This document shows, piece after piece, positions 22,801-34,800 of a stretch of 64,000 nt of DNA; within the stretch, counting starts at the first letter, position 1; the number at the start of each line of letters is the position of its first letter. Source of the stretch: Nissolia schottii (taxonomy: Eukaryota; Streptophyta; Magnoliopsida; Fabales; Fabaceae); NCBI GenBank assembly GCA_003254905.1, contig QANU01003300.1, positions 1 to 64,000 of the forward strand. The letters are read 5' to 3'. A model generated the notes under the pieces. It saw only the letters and a list, made by a program, of their open reading frames with translations, was not told the DNA's origin and did not search any database. A program made the translations under genes and the position numbers.

Positions 22801-25800
22801 GGGTGTCCTAGCCGACAATGGTGTAGTTGAGCTTTCTCTTTACCGGTCATGGTGGATACAGATATGAGAGAGTGACTATTGATACCAAGACTAGGATCCT
22901 CCATGTAGTACATGCCATTCCATTCTCTAACATGTCCAATCGTCCTCTCAGAGTTCTTGTCCTGAAATATACAATAGTAGTTATGAAAAACAACGTTTCA
23001 AGATAGATCTCTTGTGAGTTTCTGTATAGAAATCAGATTGGTGGACAGTTTAGGGACATAGAGGACATTTTTTAATGTTATAGATGGGCTTATTTGGACC
23101 TGTCCTTGACCTCTAGCAGTTATAAAGGTTCCATCTGCTGTGGAAATTTTCGTGTTTCTAGGACATGGGAAATAAGTGGAGAAGTATTTGGGTAGAGGGG
23201 TCATTTAGAAAAGGTGCGGTGGCTTGGTGACCGGATCAAACGGACATGGGGTTCATGGCAATCAAATTTGATCTTGATGCCGTCAAGTAAGAACAGGAAA
23301 TGCCAAAGGACAAAGAGCTATTGCGGGTTGACACAACACTACATAGGAAGGAGATCAAAAGAAGTAGATATGTCCTTGATGACGGTGAGAATTCGAGTAG
23401 TAGGGAGGAGCATGTTGCAGACATGGAATGATATTCTACTTCTGTGGATGACTTAGAGACCAAGTCTTTTTTCTTGCATTTCCATGAAATTGGAGCATCA
23501 CCTAGAAACATACACCAGCTAGTAGTAGATTTCCTTGTGTTTGGACAGCCAGCCCAATCGGAATCATTGTATGCTTGGAGTTGTGGTCAAGAACCATCAG
23601 GGAAGAATAAGCCACTGGTGGAGGTGCCAAGGAGATATAATGTTGTGTACAGCAGAAAGATGGAAATGCCTGGGGGATTGCATGAATTTGTTGATGGTGT
23701 GGACAATGAAAGATATGTCCGGTTGTGTGATGGTTATGTAGATAAGACTACAAACCAACTTTCAGTAGAAAGTTGGTTTGTTAGAAGTTCACTTTCATCT
23801 CTTAATATATTTCACGTTAATTCCCAAGGGTTTTGCATTTGTAATGTAATTTATCCTCTCTTTATACGCAAATATGTATGTTAGAGTGTATTCTACTCTT
23901 CTTTTTCTTTGTGTAACATTTAGATAGCTCAATAACAAAACTTGGATATTTGTGTAGATGGGACGACAAACTTTGCTCATGGCTATCCCAGTTTTGCTGT
24001 TTCTGTTGGAGTTTTATATCGAGGGAGGCCTGCTGCTGCTGCAGTGGTGAACTAACCGTAACTTTTACTTCTATTTCTTATTATTTGCATAACTGTTTAT
24101 GATTAAGATGGGAAAAATAAACAAGAACTGCTTCAGTTGTAACTGATTAAAGACATATATACCTATAATCACGTTCTCTGAATGTTTTATTTTGGTTACT
24201 AGGTACTTAATATATACAGCACCTAAGAAGGTGGAGATTTCTGGTAGTTAATGTTGAGATTATGATTTTTAGGTAGGAAAGGAAGATAAGAGAGAACAAA
24301 GACAAATGATATAAAGATATATTGATATAATATATAATGATGTGATGTAGTGTGATAACAGGAGACGAAATACTAATCACTTTTATATAAATACTATACT
24401 TTTGATCTTAATAAAATGTGGAAACAAAGCAAGAAATAAAAGTAAATATGAAAACTGATCCTAAGAGACCATCTAAGATACTCTTTAATATTCTAAAATC
24501 TCAGATATGATGTGAGATATATAATGCTGGAAGAAATATAGTTGAGACAAGAAAGGATTTATTACTATGAATTTTATATGTATTTCAGGTTGAATTCGTT
24601 GGAGGTCCTATGTGTTGGAATACTCGCATTTTCTCTGCAACTTCTGGTGATTTAGTAAACTAATTAAGTTTATCGATTAAGTTGTATGTTTCTACACTAA
24701 ATTTAGTTCTCTTACATTCTAGGCAGTGGAGCATTCTGCAATGGCCACAGGATCCAAGTGAGTGCAACTAATCAGGTGATTAACAACAAAATACTTCGGA
24801 GTGCAGAAAGTGGACAACAATCCTTGATCATCATGATTTCATCCTCTCTTTTTAATTTTTTTTTATTTCTTTTCTTGTGAAACAATTTTATTTATATGCT
24901 TGATGAGCGGTTTATGGCATACCTAATCTTCCTTTGGTTTAGGTGGAACAATCTCTTCTAGTGACTGGCTTTGGTTATGATCATGATGATGCATGGTCTA
25001 CTAACATAGACTTATTCAGAGAATTTACTGATGTCAGCAGGGTATTAATCTAAACTCTTTTTAAAATGTACCTCAATTCTCTGCCTTCCACTTTTCATTT
25101 GCTTGACTTTGATTATTAGGGTGTAAGAAGGCTAGGTGCAGCTGCAGTGGACATGTGTCATGTAGCTTTGGGCATTGTAGAAGCTTATTGGGAATATCGT
25201 CTAAAGCCATGGGATATGGCTGCTGGTGTACTGGTATGCTTTTTGAGTTCTATATCATTGTAGTTTTTCTGATAAGTTAGTAAGCCCGGCGTCTTAGAGT
25301 TTGAATGAATTGTTTGGATTATTTGATGAAAGAGTAATATTTCTCAAAGTATGTAAGAATTTATTTCTCAAAGTTTTCTGAATTAAGTGCTTCATTGGTA
25401 GTTTTTTGTTACAAACCCTCGGCAGATTCTGTTCCAGGAAAGGAAATTATTCCATTCCCTTTCCATTATTCCAGGAAAGGAAAGAGAGGATTAGGAGATT
25501 AAATTAAAATTGCAAAGATTCTGATTTGTTTAGCTAATTATTAGGAGAATAATTTGTTAGGAGAATAATTTGGTTGCACCAAATTAGGAAGGGAAGATAT
25601 GGGCCATAATTTGCTCTCTCTCTCTCGGTATCTGAGAGAACCAAGGAGAAAGGGTTGGGTACTCAGAATTCAGAAATTGGAATTAGGATTAGGAGGTCAA
25701 AGGGAACCTTTAATCCCAGAATTATTTTCTCTTTCAGCATTCTATTTTGTATCCGATTAACCACGGAATTCCCCTCTGGAATTTCTGGTTTCATCAATAA

Positions 25801-28800
25801 AATTCAGCAAGCAATTCAGTAACAGTTTCATAGATACCAGTTCTTACAACTGGTATCGGAGCACCGTTCCTTGGATAACTGTGTATGGTGTCCACGCGCG
25901 CTGTGATGGAGGTGAGGATGGAAGCAGTGGAAAGGCAGATGGAGGCGATGAGAGCATCTCAGGCGGAGATGAGAGAGACTCAGGCAGAAATGAAGGAGAC
26001 TCAAACTAACATCTTGGCGCTTCTGCAGCAAATCATGGACAGGTTGCCACCACAGCAACCCGGAAGCAACCAGGAAGAAGAGGACAAAGTCTTAGGAGGC
26101 GGGGGAGAAGAGGGAAGAAACGAAAGGGAGGAGCAAGAACCTAGGCGATTCGAGGCCACACGGAAATTGGATGTTCCGGTTTTTGTGGGGGAAGGAGCCT
26201 CGGATTGGTTAGTCAAAATGGACGAGGCATTTGTTGGTCACCATTCTCAAAACTCAAATTTTGAGGAAGCCAAGGAGGGAGCGGGAGGGGACAACAAAGA
26301 TGAATGTAAAAGGGCAGAAGATATGGATGAATTAGTGGACGTTCCTAAGGAGGCAAGGGTTGATTTGCCTGCAAGTGTTAAGCAAGGGCAGAAACACTCT
26401 CTTGTGATGGAGAAGGAAAATTATTTGCTGCCTAATTTTGAAAATCAAGACAGGTTGCAGAGTGGACTTGGGTCACATTCTTGGGACCCAGAAGGACATG
26501 AGTGCAAGGGAAGCATGCTTTGCTACTGTTTCAAGTTTTGGGACCCAGGAGGGAGTCTCTCTTTTCACCTTGAGGACAAGGTGGTACTCCAAGGGGAGGG
26601 TATTGTTACAAACCCTCGGCAGATTCTGTTCCAGGAAAGGAAATTATTCCATTCCCTTTCCATTATTCCAGGAAAGGAAAGAGAGGATTAGGAGATTAAA
26701 TTAAAATTGCAAAGATTCTGATTTGTTTAGCTAATTATTAGGAGAATAATTTGTTAGGAGAATAATTTGGTTGCACCAAATTAGGAAGGGAAGATATGGG
26801 CCATAATTTGCTCTCTCTCTCGGTATATGAGAGAACCAAGGAGAAAGGGTTGGGTACTCAGAATTCATAAATTGGACTTAGGATAAGGAGGTCAAAGGGA
26901 ACCTTTAATCCCAGAATTATTTATCTTTCAGCATTCTATTTTGTATCCAATAAACCACGGAATTCCCCTCTGGAATTTCTGGTTTCATCAATAAAATTCA
27001 GCAAGCAATTCAGTAACAGTTTCATAGATACCAGTTCTTACATTTTTTCTTGGGTTTGTTCTTGTAAAGCAGACCCATTGTTCTCCAGTGAAAATTTTTC
27101 TGGTAAATAGCATGGTCATTTTGGTTGGCCAGCTTTATTGCCGTGTAGCCATTCCGACATTTTTTTGTCTCTTTTTTTCCTGTGTTTGCATCACATCCTT
27201 TCTCACCGGCTCCATTTGAGTCAGGAGCGTGTACAATTTGGTTTTTGATCACTTTTATAATGAGTCTTCATTATCGACATTGTTGTCCCTGGTTGTTTAT
27301 TTGTCTTTTGTGGCTGTTTTGACATCCCATGCTTTTTTGAGTCCCTGTTGGATTGACTTCCAAGGCTGTTATCTCATCAATCATATGTCACAGGGTAGTC
27401 AATCCCATGGGATCCCAGCGAGATCCTAGCATCCCATCCCATCGCAGGCCCTCCTCCGAGATGGGAAAGCCATTTTGTCCCAGATTTTCATCCCACCTAA
27501 TCTTGGCTGGGATCTCAGTAAATGTCGGCTGGGATCCCACCAATCTTGGCTAGGATGGTGATTTTTGCAGAATATTTTATTTTACCCTCTTTTTTCCATT
27601 TTTTTCCTTCCTGTTTTTGATTTAGTATAGGGGCATATGCATCTTTTCTAGTGTATGGAACTTGGAACTATGGATTATTGGATTATTTTATGACTATTAA
27701 TGAATGAAATGATGAATGAATGAGACAATGTGTTTAATTTTGAATTTTTTGTTTAAAATTTATATATATTTTGTATACATTCATTACATTTCAAATAATT
27801 TTGTATACATTGTCATCCCAGCCATCCCATCCTGCTATCTGATGGGATCCCGTTTTTAAGCTTGACTGAGATTGACTACCTTGATATGTTGCCATCCTAG
27901 ATGGGAAAGTGGTTCATGAACAATTTCAGGAATGGAAACAGACAAGGCATATACAAAGGCATAATGGGTAAGGGACAAATGATGACAACACAAGAAATTG
28001 TAAATAGGATGAGGATTACAAGTATCACTACGAAGAGCTATGTGTAGGTCATCTGAAGGTGCAAGTTGGCCTAAAGTATGTGGAGAAAATTGTACAGGAC
28101 TAGAATCACTTGAATCCGGAGTGTCACTCGACTCTGAAACTTCTGGGCGTGGAGAGAAAGATGATTGGGAAGCACTGTATGATTCTGGTTCTTGGGAGCT
28201 TGGAAAGGTAGGGAAAGAGACTGAAAGTATGGAATCAGGAAGACTTGAGGGATGGTTTCTAGTTCAGTTGGTGATGAAAAGTGTTGAGATTCTTGGTAGA
28301 GAGCCCGAGAAAAGGGAGAAGGTTGAGAGAATTGAAGATTTTACTAATAAGGAAAAGCGATGTAATACGTGTGATGTGGGCCTTATATAGACTCATGAGG
28401 ATAACCACCTAATAACTAATTTCTAATTATTTAACTAACACTAATTATATCTCTAATAGTCTCCTGCAAGCTTGAGCATGCGTACTTTATCATCTCCAGC
28501 TAGGGCAATACAGTTGAAAAATGTGAAATACAAAGAAATAATCCGTGATCACATCGACATGCATAGAAAATATGAAAAGCTGAAAAACTGGTGATAGCTG
28601 AGGTTCATAGCTCTATCTCTGGTGTCTCCACGCTTCACGTTCCAATTATATGAAGATTCTCAATATGAAATGAGTCAACTCGCCGGTATGAACATCGGTC
28701 AAAAGTCTCTCGTCACTGGCTCTATGGCCTCCAAATACTAAGAAAATTTGAATATGAAATGAATTGACTTGCCATCAGTCAAAAGTTGCTCTTCAGTTGA

Positions 28801-31800
28801 TCTATGGCCTGAGAAATCCTAACTCGAGAGCAATCATCAAATGCCAACATAGGCAAACGCTTAACCACCATGTGCAGAGGCAGACTCTTACTTAACTACT
28901 CATGGCAAAGGCAACCAATCCCAACATGGAAACAATATCAAGTGCTTAACCACCGTAAACCATGAGGCAGAAGCTAAACCGAAGCTTAGCCATTGAGAGC
29001 AAAAGCTGAAACTTGACTCTTAACCACCCTAGACAACTTTTATTATCTATTTCAATTTCCAGAAAAACTTACACAATCCACAAGCCAAATTTACAAATTA
29101 AAATTCATCTATACTATGAAGAATGGAGGCAGCAAGGATTGACCATGTGCCTCATGGTCATAAAGATTTTGATATAATATTGTTGACTTAATTTTCTAAA
29201 AGCTTTGTTGAATGTTATCCTAAGTATGTTTTTATATCTTTAAAGAGCTTTCAAGATTTATTGGATTAATTATGGAAATATTGTTTACTGAATTTTTTAT
29301 GTTCACTTGCAGATGGTTGAGGAAGCAGGTGGTACAGTTTCTCGGATGGATGGAGGAAAATTTTGTGTTTTTGATAGATCTGTTTTGGTGTCGAATGGTG
29401 TGCTGCATGCAAAGGTTTGTCGTTTCTGATTTTGCTTCTACTAGCATTGATATATATCTTTGGAAATCAATTTTATTCTTAGTTAAGTTAAACATATAAA
29501 GGTTCCTTTAAACTGTCAGCTCATCTGATTATTTTACCCTAAATTAATATGGATTCAATAGGGAGAATGAAGAAAGGAAATCCTCTATGTGCTAATTCGA
29601 CAAATGGTCAGACTTAATTTGTGTTTTTTTATAGTTATACAACATTTGGTTTAGTTAAGTTTTTCACAACTACTACAAGTCCTGCCCAATGTATTAAATA
29701 CCAATACAATCAGAATGAGAGAAAATTGATGCTTTAGTGCTCAGTGTGAGTAAATGCACGATTCATTCCTCCTTGAAAGAAAATCTTTGCACTCATGAGG
29801 CTAGTGCACTTACGTGAGAGCTAGCCAAAGTCCTCCATACTAATGATACTCCACGACTGTATGGGGTTGGTGAGGCTTGACAATTTGACCTGCATCTGCG
29901 GATATTCCGGGTAATACTTGTGACAGAACAGATATGGGGAGAAGTTTTTCTCCTGCGGGTAATGGGATGTATTTTTACCATGACCACTTCTTAAACGGGA
30001 TGGGTGCAGACATTACATCCCCCATACTAGCGGATACCAGATACAAGATATTTAAACTACCTAACTTACTCATAAATATAAATATATATATATATATATA
30101 TATGTAATTTTTATAACCTTAACTAAAACTGTAGGAATATAGGAATATTATGTTAGCCATGGAAACCAACACCCAAGAGGGGGGTGAATTGGGTTCAAAA
30201 TTTAATCAAACTATGAGAAATTATGCATTTTCATACATTCAAATATTACATGCAACGGAATAAATTAACAAAGATGCAAGCATTATGGATTACCCAAATA
30301 TAACTTGGAAATACAATAACCATGATTAAGATAATAAATTAACCTTGCAATAAAGTAAAGAAAAAGGATAAAGAAAGGCAAACACAAAATTTATCCTGGT
30401 TCGACTGCCCCCTGTGGCTTACGTCTAGTCCCCTGTCCCCAAGCAATCTGTTCAAGTTTTTTCACAAGATCCAATCCTTTTAGGTGTTTGGAAAACCTTT
30501 ACAACACTTGAGTGCTTTCAGGCCACTCAAGAATAAGAGATACCTCACTCTTAATTCATTTGAGGGATGCCTCACCCTCTTACAATGATTCAGAAATACA
30601 AGATGAAGAATGGGAATCACTCTCTCAAAGAGGAAATTACACAAGTTGAGAACTAGGAAGTTTTTGCAAGTGATATAACACTTTTTGGCCCAAAACATTG
30701 ATGAAAAATCATGGAAGAAAAAGGATGATTATATGTAGTTTATACTTGGTTTTCCATACTTGAAATGCTACATCAAAAAGGTATTTATGAATAGTCATTT
30801 TGTTTATGAAAAGCCTTGAAATCATACAAGTTATTTGGCTTTTAAAGAGACAACCCTTGATGAAAAGTCATTTTGTTTTGGCATAACGGACATTTATAAT
30901 CGATTACATGCTCTTGTAATCAATTGCATGCCTTTTGTGTTCATGTGTAATCGATTACACAATGTTGTAATCGATTACTGCATGTTTCAGAAGCGTATAA
31001 TTGATTCCTTAAAGGTGATAATCAATTACAGGGTCTTTAAAAACATGTTTTACCATTTATTCACTAGAGATGTCTTAAATGCACCGGTTATGTGCAGTGT
31101 GGACCACTTTTATTTAGCAACATTTTTAAAATGTGGTTAAACACATTTAAAAAATTTGGCTAAATACATTTCCAACTTTTCCCCACCCACCCATATCCTT
31201 CTTCCTTTACCCCGCTAACATATCCCTTTGCCCTGTTCCCTTCTACGCCTCTCCTGTCTCCCTCCACCCTATGCCTCTGCTAGACAGATCTGAACTAAGA
31301 AGTGAAACACTGCAAAAATGAATTTGAATACAAAAAGGATCAGATCTAAATAAAATAAAAAAAAGAATGGATCAAATCTGAGAATTATAATCACAAGAGT
31401 TGATTGAGAACACTTTTAGTAACTTCCTTTTCTTCCGATCCTGAAAATGGCAACACATGACATTCGAAATCTCTTAAGCTCATGATAACTAAGACAAAAA
31501 AAAAAAAAAAANNNNNNNNNNNNNNNNNNNNNNNNNNNNNNNNNNNNNNNNNNNNNNNNNNNNNNNNNNNNNNNNNNNNNNNNNNNNNNNNNNNNNNNNN
31601 NNNNNNNNNNNNNNNNNNNNNNNNNNNNNNNNNNNNNNNNNNNNNNNNNNNNNNNNNNNNNNNNNNNNNNNNNNNNNNNNNNNNNNNNNNNNNNNNNNNN
31701 NNNNNNNNNNNNNNNNNNNNNNNNNNNNNNNNNNNNNNNNNNNNNNNNNNNNNNNNNNNNNNNNNNNNNNNNNNNNNNNNNNNNNNNNNNNNNNNNNNNN

Positions 31801-34800
31801 NNNNNNNNNNNNNNNNNGGACCGTGGTGTGGTCGGTGGCAAGGGCGAGGTATAAGTAGTGGGGGGTTCGGGGGCATAGGGAACTTGGCCTTGGGCGAGTG
31901 TTAGACTCTGAATATTTTGTGGGTAAAAACTGTTTTCTCCACCTTGAGAATTCCGAAATTTATAGAGTAATTACAAACTGATTTTTGGTCCTAAACAATA
32001 GCTAATTAAAGTGCTATAAATGGTAGCCTACCACTGAGCTATCCTAATTAAGGAGATAATTACATAATTACAAAATTATAGCAGTACAATCCCGTAATAT
32101 TTCTATATTTGAATGGGCAGATATTCTGCCAGAATATTTTCAGTAACCCATAGTATTTCCATATTTGAATGGGCAGATATTCTGCTAGAATATTTTCAGT
32201 AATGGTCAGATCTTATGCTAATATTCAACCGGAATATTTTCACCAATCAATTCCATTGACAGCGAGGTTCCAGAACAAGCGTTTGTTGGATGAGGGTCTT
32301 GCATGAACAACCTTGTGTGGAGGTGGAAAGAGATGGAGGAGGAAAGGGAAGAAGAAGGAGGAAGAGGTGAAAGGGGAAAGGAAGAGGAGGAAGGGGACAG
32401 AGGATTGGGGAATTGCTTTTGTATAGTTACGGTTATGTCCTTATGGACTATGGTGGATCTATTACTTTTAACTTTGTGCATCAAGCACCGGTTATAAACC
32501 GATGCATATTAGCCATCTCCTTTATTCACTATATGCCCTTAATGAAAAACCTTTATAACTTAGCATTTGAGTTATGTGCTTTATGAAAAATTTGTTTAGC
32601 ATAATATCTTTCCAAAAGCAAAGTTTTTCTAAAAGTTTTAAAATGATATGTATAAAAGTCATGGCCAATTAAAGTTATCAAAAACGAACTTTAACAAAAG
32701 AACTTAAGTCTTGGAAGATTATACCAAATTGAGTGTTTGACTTCGTTCTTTGAATATTGAAGGATCAAAGCCTTTGGGTTTGCCTTTGAAGCATTTTTGC
32801 CATTGCTTGAAGTTTTGCCTTGATGAAAAGTATATTTGTCTTTGCTTGAAGTAATGCTTTGATGCATAATTTCCATTGCTTGAAGTTTGCTACACCTTGA
32901 TGCATAATTGCCATTTACCGATTTTGCATTGCAATCTCATTGATATCCTTTTGGCATCATCAAACCTACAACACGTGCATTTACATATTAGGGATGAAAA
33001 TTAAATTTAGTTGGCATGCGTTCAAATAGCTTGAGTGTTAGGATTCCTAAATTCCTTTATTTGCATCTTGTGTTTGTTAATTGATTCTCTTGACTAGAGT
33101 GCTTACATTTTATAGAGCCTTGTACATACATGCTTTTATAGTTTGTTCTTAAATGACAATTACATATACTACTGTAACTTACCTCACAAAAACCTACATT
33201 TTTTATTTTCATTAGACCTTGTTATTTATTGCAATGTATTCTAATTTATTTCACCATCATTTGGTTGAAGTTTATATATTAAAGATTTTAGTATATTTAC
33301 TTTCCTTTCTATTTATTTGTTTACATCCTAAATTCATAAATCTTAAATCAGAAAAGATTTTTTTTTCATAATTTTTTAAAATTTGTAATGAATTATTGGA
33401 TACCTGCGAATATCCATGGATACCCATATAGCTGCGGGAGAACTTATAGACAGGTACCTATACGAATATGGGTCGAGGGAAGGGGGGGTTGAGGATGGAG
33501 AAGAATTTTCATTCATGGGGTGGGAGACGTCCCCTTACCCCACCCGCCCCATTGCCATTCTTATGTTGGTCATTATGTTATGAGTGTCCCCCTAGAAGTT
33601 TGATGGTCCTATTATTGGCTTTTCTAGGTAAGGTTCATGGTGCTTTTTTAGTTCAATGAACCGTTATACCCTAGGCAAGAATCTTGAGCAGAGGAGTATT
33701 TCTTTTCATACATTTTATCAATATAGGAAAATTGTTAAAGAGTATAATTGTTTTGCACTGACAATGGTAGCTACTTTTACATTGTCATCCAATCAAATCA
33801 TCCCATATGCACTTTTTAAGAAGTGGAGAGTTAAATAATCTTTCTAATGTGGCAAAATTTATTTGGATGACAGTGTAAAAAACGTAATGTCAATGCATGA
33901 CAATTAAATTCTTGTAAAAAACTAGAAATATAATTAGTATAGTACAACAATGATAGATAAAACAAAGTAGTCAGTGAGTCCCGGGTGCCCTTTCTCCAAA
34001 ACATGGGCCCATCCCGTTCGTGTATATCTTGTGGTGCTGAATTTCCTACTTTCCCTGCACCTGCTAAAGAATCTCTCAGAAGAGTTCAATCATGCTACAA
34101 TTGAAATGGTTTGACTGATTTGTTGCCTAGAAGGTAACTAACTATTAGAGCTTACACACTGAATTGTTGTACTCGAATGCTACCAGTGGTGTAGCAAAAT
34201 CCCAAGTCTTGACATGATTTCAAGCAAGGTAACCACGTGTTTTCCAAACTACGATTTACTACTTCCTAGATATAATGTTTAAACCAGATGTAAATGTAAT
34301 ATACCCGGAATCCCAAAACTATTCAGGGAACCCGATGGCACCTACATTGAATAACCCCTGATGATATGCTTGACCAGTATATCATCTTAACTCCCTGCCT
34401 CAGCTCTATTGTGTATATCCCCGAACATAAGATCATTGTAAAAATAGTCTTGAGATTATGCTTTTTGCAGTTTTGAAAGTAAAGAATTTTATAAGTAACT
34501 GGAATGAAGCTGTTAGGAACCCGCGCATCACCAAAGTGGGTATAACAGAGTCTGAGTCAGGGAAATAGTGGAGGGCTGAAAGGCGTAACTAGCTCTGTTG
34601 AGTTGGCAGAGTAGGGGGAGAAAATGAATCTTCTGGATTTGGGGTGGGATATTATATGTATGGGGGAAGTGTGTGGAATGAATTGTTAAGGAAAATAAGA
34701 AATTGAGTCTTGGTTGTAATTGCAGAAATGAGAGTTGAGATAATCTTAGTGCGGAGCAATATATGATGTGGTGTGGGAAATGTGGGACTGCACTCTTGGT

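Noticed and set aside
28040..28390. Plus-strand open frame of 116 codons
   Set aside because: The minus strand of the same bases encodes a recognisable copia hinge, so this is antisense noise.
31391..31904. Long open frames on both strands around 31400-31900
   Set aside because: They are open only because they cross 306 N.
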